Assembly (NCBI GenBank): GCA_026184775.1
Contig: JANCYW010000002.1
Coordinates: 496,001-560,000 of the forward strand
Length of the DNA: 64,000 nt
Direction: 5' to 3'
Source of the DNA: Cyanidium caldarium
Lineage: Eukaryota > Rhodophyta > Bangiophyceae > Cyanidiales > Cyanidiaceae
Positions 10,036 through 18,760 of this stretch are shown one piece after another. Each line of letters begins with the position of its first letter. Position 1 is the stretch's first letter. The position numbers and the translations under genes are program-made. Below the pieces are notes generated by a model that worked only from the letters and a program-made list of their open reading frames with translations, was not told the DNA's origin and searched no databases.

Positions 10036-10761
10036 ATGGACCTAGATGCACTGGAGAAGGAGGTGGAGCGAGAGTCGGCGATACGGAGGCGGGTGCTTCG
10101 GGTGTTCAACAAGACGGAGGAGGATTTCGGGACCGAAGAGGAGTACAACGACTACCTGGAGATGGTGGAGGCGCTGATCGACAACTTGGTGCACGGTCGG
10201 GAGGTGTCCGAGACCAACGCGCGCATAGCCGCGTACAAGGAACGACACGCAGCGAGCATACGACGCAACGAGAGACGCCTGCAGGAGCGCGAGCGAGAGG
10301 CGGCCGCGCGGCTGGCTGAAGAGGAGCGGGAGCGGCGGGCGCGACTGCAGGCGCTGACCGAGGCAGATAACGAGGAGGCGGCGCGACGACGTCGAGAGGA
10401 GGAGCGCGACCGCATACGGCACTGGCGAGAGCTAGTGAATGAAGAGGCGGAGGGTGCGGATGGGGATGCGGCGGGGATTGAGGACGCGACGGCATCGGAG
10501 ACGGGCAAACGGAGACGTGCGCAGGGCGGCACCAGCATCCGCGTGCGCGGTGCGCAGTCGCATCGACTGAGCGTGGCCGTGCAAGACACCGGCGCGCTGC
10601 GGCTGGTCGCGCCCTCGAAAAGCGTCCCTCGCGCGCCCAACGCTACGGTGCAGCGATTCGCCGATGAGCGTACGCGACGGGCCGCGGCGCGCCAAGCTGC
10701 CGGCTACCAACCGGACGCCTGGCGCCAGCGGGCGCTCTCCGAACTGTGTATATGGGAATAG
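10036..10761 (+). CDS. MAT1: MAT1-like CDK-activating kinase assembly factor lacking the RING finger
   Basis: A 241-residue protein matching the middle and C-terminal parts of MAT1, the TFIIH/CAK subunit that stabilises CDK7-cyclin H. The opening block (LEKEVERESAIRRRVLRVFN then KTEEDF and EYNDYLEMVEALIDNLVHG) is the family's most conserved stretch. It is followed by a long charged coiled coil (about residues 70-140) and a short hydrophobic C-terminus (ALSELCIWE). Canonical MAT1 has a C3HC4 RING of ~65 residues in front of this block; none is present here. Only 143 bp separate this start from the divergent YRDC gene, leaving no room for a RING exon nearby. An upstream in-frame GTG at 9988 adds nothing RING-like. 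Confidence 0.85.
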   Translation: MDLDALEKEVERESAIRRRVLRVFNKTEEDFGTEEEYNDYLEMVEALIDNLVHGREVSETNARIAAYKERHAASIRRNERRLQEREREAAARLAEEERERRARLQALTEADNEEAARRRREEERDRIRHWRELVNEEAEGADGDAAGIEDATASETGKRRRAQGGTSIRVRGAQSHRLSVAVQDTGALRLVAPSKSVPRAPNATVQRFADERTRRAAARQAAGYQPDAWRQRALSELCIWE

Positions 10762-11455
10762 AAGTGTGTGTGTGGGGGGGGGGGGGACAAACGGAAGCGG
10801 GAGAGATGGAGGCGAGGGTGCCGGGTGGCTGCACAGTTCGGATAGACCCGCGTCGAGTAAAGCAGCTCCTTCCACCACGCCGCCTTCTCTCACTGCCTCT
10901 CCCCACCAAGTCTTGCTCCGCCGCCATCGCCGCCGGCGCTGTTGGCTCTCGGCGCCGACCTTTTTCCGCGACGCACTCGCCGCGAATTTGAATTTTCGTT
11001 GCGCGCTCCGCGATCGAATGCGCGCGCACGCGCACGGGGGCGCGAAATCGGCTACGCGCGCGCGCGCGCGCCCGGAATGGCTGCACGCACGCACGGCGAG
11101 GCGTTTTACGGGTTGGTTTCCGGCGGCCTCTGTACCGCCTGAGCTGTACACCGGTGTTAGAGCGTGCACGACCGCTGACGGTAACGCGCTGTTTCGAGCA
11201 GGCACCTGTGTCGGGTGTTGGTTTGGTAGAACGTGAGCGAGAGCCGGCGGGGTTTTATCGGGCGGGTCGGGCGATAGCACCGAGACGAAAAACGGGCTCG
11301 TTACCGAGCGAGACGACAGGCGTCTGCTAGGCGACAGTGAAGTCAATTGCAGGCATTCCGCACGACGCATCGGTGCGGCGAAACAGCAACACGAGCGCTC
11401 TCTCTACACAGCCAGGAGGGAGCGTTCTCACGCGACACCCATTTCCAGCGCGACT
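10762..11455. other. Intergenic region upstream of the H1-like gene
   Basis: About 690 bp without a convincing gene. It has a poly-G run of about eleven near 10778-10788, an alternating CG tract near 11055-11072 and AT-richer islands such as the one around 10983-10999. It also contains the E2F-like motif listed separately. No tRNA-like fold was found by eye. Confidence 0.4.
11039..11047. promoter_or_regulatory. E2F-like motif upstream of the H1-like gene
   Basis: GGCGCGAAA (complement TTTCGCGCC) matches the E2F/DP core TTTSSCGC. It lies about 410 bp upstream of the H1-like ATG, close to an AT-rich GAAAATTCAAA-type element (complement strand, about 10986-10996). Confidence 0.35.
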
Positions 11456-11944
11456 ATGAAACGCAGTGCGAAAAAGCCGTCGCGCCCAGCGACGCCCAAG
11501 AGCGTCAAGGGCAAAGAGGCATCGACGGCGACGCCTCAAGGCAAGGCGGTGCGAAAAGCGACGGGCGCGGCCACTCCGGTGCGGCACACGCCGGCCCGGG
11601 CAGCGTCGTTGGCGTCGGCGTACAAGCGGACGACGCCCTCACGCGGCAGCAGCGCCAAGGAGACCAAGGCGGTGGCCGAGGCGCCGCCGGCAGTGCGAAC
11701 GACACCCAAAAAGGTCACTCGCGGCAAGTCGGTCCGCGGCGAAAGCAAAAAGCGCACGCCGGTGCGGCCAGCGGTGGCCAAGTCGCGTCCATCGCCGGCA
11801 CGTCGCGGCAAACGCGACGCGGCGACCGCATCCGGAGGCGCTGCTGCCACCACCGTCGGCACCGCAGCCGCCGGGGGTAGCCGTAGCGCGGTCGCATCCG
11901 CACCCCGGTCGCGCTTCTCTCTCGGCTGGTGCTCGATGCAATGA
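11456..11944 (+). CDS. Small basic Lys/Ala/Pro-rich protein, possibly linker-histone-like
   Basis: A 162-residue, strongly basic, low-complexity protein dominated by K, R, A, P, S and T. It has at least seven TP motifs, several as TPKK/TPVR-like DNA minor-groove motifs or CDK sites (TTPKKV, TPVRHTPAR, RTPVRP). There is no globular domain and no winged-helix H1 core. The composition resembles the tails of histone H1 or H1-like proteins of protists, so a chromatin role is plausible but not proven. The ATG at 11456 is the first in frame. An E2F-like site upstream would fit a chromatin gene. It could also be a chance open frame in GC-rich DNA. Confidence 0.5.
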   Translation: MKRSAKKPSRPATPKSVKGKEASTATPQGKAVRKATGAATPVRHTPARAASLASAYKRTTPSRGSSAKETKAVAEAPPAVRTTPKKVTRGKSVRGESKKRTPVRPAVAKSRPSPARRGKRDAATASGGAAATTVGTAAAGGSRSAVASAPRSRFSLGWCSMQ

Positions 11945-12045
11945 TCGATGGCCGCCGAACGCCGGTATCTATTGGAAGATCCGGTTGCCGCCTATCGCCA
12001 TCACATCACCCGTCTCCACCGCCCGCCATACACACACGCTACTTT

Positions 12046-12426
12046 TCACACCGCGTCGCTCTCTCGCAGCTTTCCCTCGTCGACGCTTCCGTCGTCCTCT
12101 CTCGGACCCGCCTCCAGATCGTCCTTGTCGTCCGCCACCCCCACCGACGTCCCTGCGCCTCTTCGCTCCCATAACGCGCGCGCCAGCCCAGCGAGCGACG
12201 TCACGCACCAAGTGCCTTCCAGTGCCACGAATGGCCAATACAAAATCAGGCCGCTGGCCGCACAGGCCAACCCGCTGCCCAGCACGTTCATCGAGACGTA
12301 CGTCAACCGCTGACCCCATTTTTCGTGTCGCAACACTGCAAACAGGTTCAGAAAGTACGCCAACAATAACAAGAACACGCCCACCACTCCCACAGTGATC
12401 GACGCTGCGCTCGACTGGCAACTCAT
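12046..12426 (-). CDS. Small CBU_0592-like membrane protein
   Basis: A 126-residue protein with three hydrophobic segments. The arrangement GVVGVFLLLLAYFLN, then LTYVSMNVLGSGLACAASGLI, then a Trp-containing third segment resembles the CBU_0592-like family, small bacterial-type membrane proteins of unknown function. The tail is charged (DDKDDLEAGPREDD). I chose the ATG at 12426 because the upstream in-frame sequence is not conserved-looking. It is divergent from the uS17m gene, with 225 bp between starts. Function unknown. Confidence 0.6.
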   Translation of the reverse strand: MSCQSSAASITVGVVGVFLLLLAYFLNLFAVLRHEKWGQRLTYVSMNVLGSGLACAASGLILYWPFVALEGTWCVTSLAGLARALWERRGAGTSVGVADDKDDLEAGPREDDGSVDEGKLRESDAV

Positions 12427-12651
12427 GACTCCATCGATCGAGCGCGCGCGCACTACCCGTGCTGCGTGTCCTCGGCCACGGACGAGCGCCCAGCACGTCG
12501 GAACGATGGTCGTCGGTGAGACGGCGGGCAGCGAGCGCGGCGTCTTGCGGGAACGACAGGAGGAGGCGAGTGTGGTGACGTTCGAGGGAGGAGAATCGAT
12601 GAGACAAAAGTCAGAGGCGACGAGTATAAGCGCACGCTTCATTCGGTGAGT

Positions 12652-13320
12652 ATGCAACGGGTGCTGTCTCGGGCCTGGAACGTCCTGGAGCGTTGGGCGG
12701 CTCCGGCCCGCAATCGGAGGTGCCTGTCGCAGCGCAGCGACGCGCCCGCCACCACCACCACTGTGGTTCATCCCGCCGCAGACGACGCGAAGGAGCTGCC
12801 ATCACCCGCGTCATCGAATCTTCTCTATCGGGCGCCATTCTTCGGGGAGTCGCGTTCGTCCTTCGAGTCTCTGGACCACGACGCGGTGGTCGCGGCGTTG
12901 CGGTCGTACGGCGGCCTGGTGCGCGAGGGCGATTCGCGGCGCGTGCTACTGGAGCGATTGGCGTCGCTGGCGTATCGACGGCGCTCGGAGTGCATTCACG
13001 GCGTGGTGGTGTCCAACGCTCCGCCGAAGACGGTGGTGGTGGCATCGCGCCGCGAACGGCTCGCCAAGAAGATCCGAAAGTGGTACTGGGTGACGCGGCG
13101 GTTTATGGCCCACGACGAGGAGGACCGCTGTCGTGTCGGTGACCGAGTGACCATTCGGGTGTGCCGACCGCTGAGTCGACGCAAACGCTTTGTGGTGGTG
13201 GAGAATTTCGGCAGTCGTGAGCGGCGCCTGGCGCAAACCAAGGCGGATGAGGCGCCAGCGGAGCGGTCGCCGTCGGCGACGAGGGGGAATGCATCCTCGT
13301 CAGCGTCGCCGACGATTTAG
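12652..13320 (+). CDS. MRPS17: Mitochondrial small-subunit ribosomal protein uS17m
   Basis: A 222-residue protein containing the S17 OB-fold core at about residues 112-185. Key blocks are GVVVSNAPPKTVVV, the AHDEEDRCRVGDRVTI stretch and the diagnostic RPLSRRKRFVV near the end. uS17 binds 16S-type rRNA and is a primary assembly protein of the small subunit. The N-terminus (MQRVLSRAWNVLERWAAPAR) is a good mitochondrial presequence. The ~90 residues between it and the core, and the Ser/Ala-rich tail, are extensions relative to bacterial S17 (~85 residues). A GTG two codons upstream is ignored. Confidence 0.87.
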   Translation: MQRVLSRAWNVLERWAAPARNRRCLSQRSDAPATTTTVVHPAADDAKELPSPASSNLLYRAPFFGESRSSFESLDHDAVVAALRSYGGLVREGDSRRVLLERLASLAYRRRSECIHGVVVSNAPPKTVVVASRRERLAKKIRKWYWVTRRFMAHDEEDRCRVGDRVTIRVCRPLSRRKRFVVVENFGSRERRLAQTKADEAPAERSPSATRGNASSSASPTI

Positions 13321-14717
13321 GGTGCGCGAGAAGCAGCCTGTGACATGATGTCGGTGTCGTGGCGATCGGCCCCCGTGGTGGCCAACTGCACGATCTGTTC
13401 CACCAGTCGCTTGCCCATGACCGCGTGATACACCAGCCCGCGACTGCCCAGACCGGTGATATACAGCACCGATGTGGAGGCGGGTGCGTCGGGCACCCTC
13501 AGCTGGCCGATGAGCGGTACGGAACCCTCCGGTCGTCGCGGCGGCAGGGCGCGCACGCCAGCAACGGCTTCGATGGGCTCGGACGAGGCTCGCGACGAAG
13601 ACGCGGAGGTTCGGTGAGCATTCTGCCATCGCGCAACGAGTTCGCGGAGGGGCGCCTCCAATGCTTCCCGCGCCACGGTGATGTCGGCGGGCGCTTGCAA
13701 CCAGGCGTTGGCAGCAGCACCATCGGCCAGATCACCGGGCGCGTATTCCTTGGTGGCGCCGCCGATGATGCGGGCGCCGTCTGGCATGGGCACCAGGTAT
13801 TTGCCGCGTGCCATGATTGCGGGTGACGAGGTGTCGCTACCCGACCGCTTGTACGACCCATTCCCCGGAGCGGCGGCATACACCAGATTCTGCCCGCGAC
13901 AGAGCCGCAGCGGCAACGACGGCAGCAGCGCTTTGCTGCCGGCGCCGGCGGCCACCACCACGATACATTGCGCGGGCGCCGGCATACGCGCTCCGTCGTA
14001 GAGCGGACGCTGCGCCAACTGCCCGGCGCGTTGCATCTCCGCGGACAGGTCGGTGACCGCCCGCGTCTCCCACTCCACCATAAAGGCCGTGGCGTACTGC
14101 ATCAGATGTCGTCGCACCGCCTCCACGTACGCCACGGCATCCACCGTCCAGCCGTCAGCAATCCACAACTGTTGGCGGGCGGCATCCCAGCCCAGCTCGG
14201 CGGTTGCCGCCGCAGCGGCCGCTGCCGCATAGTCGGCCTGCTCCCGGGCACTGCTGGCCATCTTCACAATGCCGGTGCGTTGGGCAAACGGCCGCGACGC
14301 CGCACCCGTCACCGCCTCGAACATCTCCCGAGCACAGTGTAGGCCCTCGTCGCCCAGCCACAGCTTGCGCGCCCGCGGCGAGTATGCGTGCAGCAGGCCG
14401 GCGGCCGCGCGCGTCGCCCCGCCGGCAGCACCGGCCTCGTCCACCACACTCAGAGTGACCGGGAGGTGGAGCGACGCTCTCTGTCGCAGAAGATGAAACG
14501 CCACCGCCGCGCCCGCCAGCCCGAATCCCACCAGGTGCACGTGCACGCGGGACATAGGACCGGAGGTGGAGGAGGAGGGGGCGGCAACGGTGCACGCCCG
14601 CCAAAGTACAGTGCGAGCGGCACGGCGAGCGCGAGGCGCCCGCGGCCATGTCCCGTTGCCGTGCAGGAAAGCCTGCAGTGCCCACGATGGCCGTCGCGAG
14701 CACCGCACCGACGGCAT
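13317..14717 (-). CDS. FAD-dependent oxidoreductase of the D-amino-acid-oxidase fold, probably organellar
   Basis: A 466-residue protein with an FAD-binding Rossmann motif at about residues 61-77 (HLVGFGLAGAAVAFHLL). The DAO-type layout follows: a middle AAGLLHAYSPRARK region and a C-terminal second FAD contact (YITGLGSRGLVYHAVMGK). It resembles the plant/algal 'FAD-dependent oxidoreductase family protein' and the oxidase half of bacterial MnmC, but the substrate is unknown. The ATG at 14717 gives a 54-residue Arg/Ala/Ser-rich leader suited to a plastid or mitochondrion; a second ATG at 14555 would give a cytosolic form. Its 3' end overlaps the 3' end of the convergent uS17m gene by 4 bp. Confidence 0.75.
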   Translation of the reverse strand: MPSVRCSRRPSWALQAFLHGNGTWPRAPRARRAARTVLWRACTVAAPSSSTSGPMSRVHVHLVGFGLAGAAVAFHLLRQRASLHLPVTLSVVDEAGAAGGATRAAAGLLHAYSPRARKLWLGDEGLHCAREMFEAVTGAASRPFAQRTGIVKMASSAREQADYAAAAAAAATAELGWDAARQQLWIADGWTVDAVAYVEAVRRHLMQYATAFMVEWETRAVTDLSAEMQRAGQLAQRPLYDGARMPAPAQCIVVVAAGAGSKALLPSLPLRLCRGQNLVYAAAPGNGSYKRSGSDTSSPAIMARGKYLVPMPDGARIIGGATKEYAPGDLADGAAANAWLQAPADITVAREALEAPLRELVARWQNAHRTSASSSRASSEPIEAVAGVRALPPRRPEGSVPLIGQLRVPDAPASTSVLYITGLGSRGLVYHAVMGKRLVEQIVQLATTGADRHDTDIMSQAASRAP

Positions 14718-15183
14718 TCGCTTCGGGCTGCGAGCGCGGCAGTGGCGACGGGGGTGTTCTCGGAGAGAGGGAGGGGAAGGTCAGCCGGTGCCGCTCACGT
14801 CAGCGTCGAGTCGACCCGCGCAGCCAGCGTGAAACCGTGCAGCCGGTGTGATGGAAGCCGCATCAGGTTTGAGGCAGCAGCCCAAACGATCCATCCCACT
14901 CGTTTCCCCAGCCCGTTCACGAACCCGAAAGCGCAGCTCCGCACTCGTTTTACCGCGAGAACGGTGTGGCCGGCGGCAGCGCGCTCGACATGCAGAGGAG
15001 AGAGGTCGAGCCGCTGTTGCCCGTGCAACGCCACCACCACCACCACCACCACCACCACGTATGCCGCCGTCACCGCAATTCGGCGCCCGCTCTACACCCC
15101 CCACTCCGCATCCAGCACGCGCTACCACACCGACACCGTCTCCCTGCGGCAGACGCTCTCTTTCATCCTGCCTCCATACACTT
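14718..15183. other. Intergenic region with CAC/CCA microsatellite
   Basis: About 465 bp upstream of the FAD oxidoreductase and downstream of TIM22. It contains a nine-to-ten-unit CCA-type triplet tract at about 15029-15058. Open frames through the tract are low complexity, and I support no gene here. Confidence 0.4.
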
Positions 15184-15804
15184 TTATTCATGGCGATGCT
15201 CTAGCCAATAGTCGATGGCGGTGCTGAACAGGGCCATGCCCACACAGCCCACCGCCATCTGTTTCAGGCGGTTGCGGGCGTCCATGCGCACCCGCGGCTG
15301 CGACGCCAGCACCGCCCCGGTCGCACAGCCAGCCACCGGACTGTTCCACAGGTCGTGTCGCGCGCGATACTTCTCGACGCCGCACTCTACAATAGTGTAG
15401 GTGGAGCCCCACAGGGCGAAACTCTTCGAGTAGCTCCGAATTTGCGCGCCGAGCGCCCGGCCGTACATGCGCAGCTGCTGGCGCCAGGGCGCCTGCGCCT
15501 CCACCGCCCGATCCAGCTCCAGCGAGAAGCCGCCGATGAACAGCCCCATGGCCACTCCCAGGCCGCCGCCAGCCACAGCCGCCATGGCCGCCTTGAACGC
15601 ACACGACTCGGTCATCGTTTGGGCCCACACTTCCGCCGGGTGCACGGGCGGCGTCTGCAGGTGCGGCGGGTAGGCCGGCATGCCCGGTCTGGGCAAATGG
15701 ATGGCGCGGGCGGCACCATCTTCCGTGGGCGCGTGATTCGGTGCAGTGTTGTCGTCGTCGTCGTCGTCGTCGTCGGCGGCGGCGGCGGTGGGCCCACTAG
15801 GCAT
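15184..15804 (-). CDS. TIM22: TIM22-like mitochondrial carrier translocase channel subunit
   Basis: A 206-residue member of the Tim17/Tim22/Tim23 family, which forms the inner-membrane insertase for carrier proteins. The C-terminal ~130 residues contain the family's Gly-rich membrane helices: AAMAAVAGGGLGVAMGLFIG, the conserved SYSKSFALWGSTYTIVECG block, then SPVAGCATGAVLA and a final VGCVGMALFSTAIDYWL. The N-terminal extension includes a run of eight aspartates and is soluble. The wider frame starts only at a GTG at 15918, so the first ATG at 15804 is used. TIM22 is preferred over TIM17/23 because of the GGG motif and the ECG cysteine block. Confidence 0.85.
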   Translation of the reverse strand: MPSGPTAAAADDDDDDDDNTAPNHAPTEDGAARAIHLPRPGMPAYPPHLQTPPVHPAEVWAQTMTESCAFKAAMAAVAGGGLGVAMGLFIGGFSLELDRAVEAQAPWRQQLRMYGRALGAQIRSYSKSFALWGSTYTIVECGVEKYRARHDLWNSPVAGCATGAVLASQPRVRMDARNRLKQMAVGCVGMALFSTAIDYWLEHRHE

Positions 15805-16056
15805 GCGCCGAACGCCTTGAAGAAGTGGACGGGCAGGTCGGGGGAAGGAGGAGGCTGTCGAAGAGGAGAGGCACGACGAGAACCTCGGGGCCGACGATCC
15901 AGAACGCGATGAATACACGGATGCGACGTGAGCGTTGCCGATATGAAATAGCGACGCGTGTGAGAGAGCGACGTCATGCCTGTTTCATACCATAGAGCGC
16001 GTATGCCGCTGTCGACACGAGGCACAGGGTATCGGATCGACCTTCGCCCTCTCACC

Positions 16057-18192
16057 TCAACTGTGTTGGCGCAACTTCTCCTCCCACTCGCCCAGCAACA
16101 CCTCCACCGCCCGCTCACCGTGCACTTGGTTATCGCGGGTGCGCACGCTCACCGTGGCGTCGGCCTGTTCCTTCTCGCCCACCACCAGAATGTAGTTGTA
16201 TTGGGCGAGTTGCGCCTCGCGGATCTTCTTGGGCAGCTTCCGGTCGGTGGCATCGACGTCCACGTAGAAGCCGGCGTCGTGCAGCTGCTGCTGCACTTGG
16301 CGGCCGTACGCCACAAAGCGGTCGCTCACCGGCACCACAATGGCCTGCCGCGGCGACAGCCAAAACGGCCATTTGCCGCCGTAGTGCTCGGTCAGGATGG
16401 CGATGAAGCGCTCAAAGGAGCCGAAGATGGCCCGGTGAATCATCACCGGCCGATGTACGACGGCATTCCGCTCCTCATCTTCATCTGCACCGGCATCGCG
16501 CGCGCTCGAGGCCACATACCGCAGGTCGAACCGGATCGGCAGCTGAAAGTCCAGCTGCACCGTCGCGCACTGATGTCGTCGATGCAGCGCATCGTACACT
16601 TGGACGTCGATCTTGGGTCCGTAAAAGGCCCCGTCGCCCGGGTTCAACCGCCAGCCGCCGGGTTCGTCGCGACGCTTGCCAGTGAACGTCACGAGCGCCA
16701 TCTCCAGCATGGCCTCGGCGCGCTCCCATAACGCCACATCGCCCATGAACTTGTCCGGCCGGGTGGACAGCTCCAACTCGAACCGGAAACCGAACACATC
16801 GTAGACGTGCTTGAGAAACTCCAGATAGTGCAACACCTCCGACTCCACCTGTTCGGGCGTGCAGAAGATGTGCGCGTCGTCCTGCTCGAACTTGCGCACG
16901 CGCGTCAGGCCGCTGAGCGTGCCACTGAGTTCGTTGCGGTGCAGCACGCCGAAATCGGCCAGGCGCAGCGGCAACTCGCGATGCGAGCGCTTGCGGTGCG
17001 CAAACATGAGGCAGTGCGACGGACAGTTCATCGGCTTCATGCCAAACTCGCGCCGCTCCGACTCGAAGCTGAACATGTTCTCGCGGTAGTTGGCCGCGTG
17101 GCCGCTGACCTCCCAGAGCGCAAAGTCGAACACCGTCGGCGTCAGCACTTCGTCGTAGCCGCGCGACCAGTACTCGCGCCGGATGAAATCCAGCAGGCGG
17201 TTGTACAGCCGCGTGCCGTGCGGCAGGAAGAAGCAGCTGCCGGGGCTGAACGGGTGGAAGAAGAAGAGCTCTTGCTCGCGGCCGATCTTACGGTGATCCC
17301 GGCGCGCTGCCTCTTCCATCCGCTTCTGCCACTCTTTCAGCTGCTGCTTGTCCGGAAACGAGATGCCATATACCCGTTGCAAGGACGGCTGGTCGGCGCG
17401 GCCCAGCCAGTACGCCTGGCCGGTCTTGGTGATCTTCACCGCTTTGATGTGACCGCAGGCGGGCACGTGCGGCCCGCGGCACAAGTCGATAAACGGTCCG
17501 TCGCGGTACGCGGTGATGGTGTCGTGCTCGCTGAGCTTGTCGATGATCTCGCACTTGAAGCCGTTGTAGGCGAACATCTCTCGCGCCTCCGCCTTGGTCA
17601 GTTCCATGCGTTCGAAAGTGCGGTTCTTGTCTTTGAGGATGCTCTGCACCCGCCTCTCCAGATCCGCCAGGTCCCCCTCCACCACCGCGCGGTCGCCGAG
17701 GTAGATGTCGTAGTAGAAGCCGTCCTCCACCGGCGGGCCGATGCATAACTGCCCGTGGTACTTGTACTCCATGGCCTCGCCCAGCACGTGCGCGGTCGAG
17801 TGCCACAGCACCGACTGGCCCTCCGGCGTGTCGAACGATTTAAAGGCCAGGCGGCAGTCGGCGGTGAGCGGGCGATTCATGTCGTAAAGCCCGCCGTCCA
17901 CCACCGCCACCAGCGCCTCGCGAGCCGTGGCATCGTTTAGCGCCCGCGCCACCTCCATCGGAGTGGTGCGGCCGCGCAAGCCGGTGTGCACCGTGCCGTC
18001 GGGCAACTCGATGCGGATCGGTGTCTCGGAACCGTCGGGTGCGGCGCTCGGTTGTCGCGCGGCTCGAAAGCGCTCCCAACACTGTTGACGGAAACGCACG
18101 TACTCGGGCTCCGACGGCGGCTCCACGTGCAGATCCTTCACCTGTTGGGAGAGATCGTCGGGGACCGCTCGCGAATCGGGCGGGGAATTCAT
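16057..18192 (-). CDS. TARS: Threonyl-tRNA synthetase
   Basis: A 711-residue class II synthetase that charges tRNA-Thr. Domains in order are: TGS (about 75-135, IRIELPDGTVHTG); the editing domain with zinc-ligand-like HSTAHVLGEAM and an HVPACGHIK block; the catalytic core with motif 1 around LLDFIRREYWSRGYDEVLTP, motif 2 RVRKFEQDDAHIFC and motif 3 near GSFERFIAILTEHYGG; and a C-terminal anticodon-binding domain (IVVPVSDRFVAYGRQVQQQL onward). The ATG at 18192 is used because the longer frame begins only with TTG. No obvious presequence is present, so it is probably cytosolic, though organelles may share it. It is divergent from SMC4. Confidence 0.96.
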   Translation of the reverse strand: MNSPPDSRAVPDDLSQQVKDLHVEPPSEPEYVRFRQQCWERFRAARQPSAAPDGSETPIRIELPDGTVHTGLRGRTTPMEVARALNDATAREALVAVVDGGLYDMNRPLTADCRLAFKSFDTPEGQSVLWHSTAHVLGEAMEYKYHGQLCIGPPVEDGFYYDIYLGDRAVVEGDLADLERRVQSILKDKNRTFERMELTKAEAREMFAYNGFKCEIIDKLSEHDTITAYRDGPFIDLCRGPHVPACGHIKAVKITKTGQAYWLGRADQPSLQRVYGISFPDKQQLKEWQKRMEEAARRDHRKIGREQELFFFHPFSPGSCFFLPHGTRLYNRLLDFIRREYWSRGYDEVLTPTVFDFALWEVSGHAANYRENMFSFESERREFGMKPMNCPSHCLMFAHRKRSHRELPLRLADFGVLHRNELSGTLSGLTRVRKFEQDDAHIFCTPEQVESEVLHYLEFLKHVYDVFGFRFELELSTRPDKFMGDVALWERAEAMLEMALVTFTGKRRDEPGGWRLNPGDGAFYGPKIDVQVYDALHRRHQCATVQLDFQLPIRFDLRYVASSARDAGADEDEERNAVVHRPVMIHRAIFGSFERFIAILTEHYGGKWPFWLSPRQAIVVPVSDRFVAYGRQVQQQLHDAGFYVDVDATDRKLPKKIREAQLAQYNYILVVGEKEQADATVSVRTRDNQVHGERAVEVLLGEWEEKLRQHS

Positions 18193-18760
18193 GTCTGGAC
18201 GGGCGACGCGATAGGCGAGCGCAACGAGTGCGACCAGAGGCGGATGTGTGGATCGGCGTCGGGCATCGGTGTGTGGGGGAGGGCGCAAAAGCGATGTGGC
18301 CGGTTGGGTGGCGAGCGTGCGAGTCGCGCTGGTGGTATATAAAGGACGTGTCTGTGGGGTTCGTCAAGCGAGATATGGAGGGAGCTGGTTGGAGAGTGGA
18401 GGCGGGACAAACGCTTCGGTGAGGAGTCTGGTCAAAGGAGGAGACACTTGACACGACGAGTTGCAGAGGAAGCGGTGCATCGCGCTGTGATCACTTGTGG
18501 TGCCCTGTTTCGCTGCAGTACTTTGGTGGCCTTCCTCTGGTGACAAACGGACTTCTCGTCCTACGGGGGCGCTCCGAGCGGTCCGCCGCCTCGACACCGA
18601 TTCTGAGTGCGCCTCCTGTTTTGGCGCGAATTTCCGTAACGGTTCGTTGGCAGGTTCTGTCACGACGTTCTGCTGAAAATTCAAAACGAACCGCCTCGCA
18701 CACCCTGCCTCGCGGGGCACTGAACTTGTCGCCTCTCCGACATCAACTCCACGCACACTC
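18193..18760. promoter_or_regulatory. Shared upstream region of threonyl-tRNA synthetase and SMC4
   Basis: About 570 bp between two divergent genes. It holds a TATA-like TATATAAAG at 18336-18344 (144 bp upstream of the synthetase ATG) and an E2F-like and MYB-like pair at 18619-18644. A GAAAATTCAAA element lies near 18674-18684. No gene is recognised inside it. Confidence 0.5.
18619..18644. promoter_or_regulatory. E2F-like site next to a MYB (MSA-core-like) site upstream of SMC4
   Basis: TTTTGGCGCGAA at 18619-18630 fits the E2F/DP consensus on both halves. Directly beside it, CCGTAACGGTT at 18634-18644 contains the AACGG core of the mitosis-specific activator element bound by three-repeat MYB proteins in plants. 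Both lie 120-140 bp upstream of the SMC4 ATG. Confidence 0.5.

Noticed and set aside
16057-18288. Longer threonyl-tRNA synthetase starting at 18288
   Set aside because: The first codon is TTG and the added residues lack presequence character. The ATG at 18192 is better.
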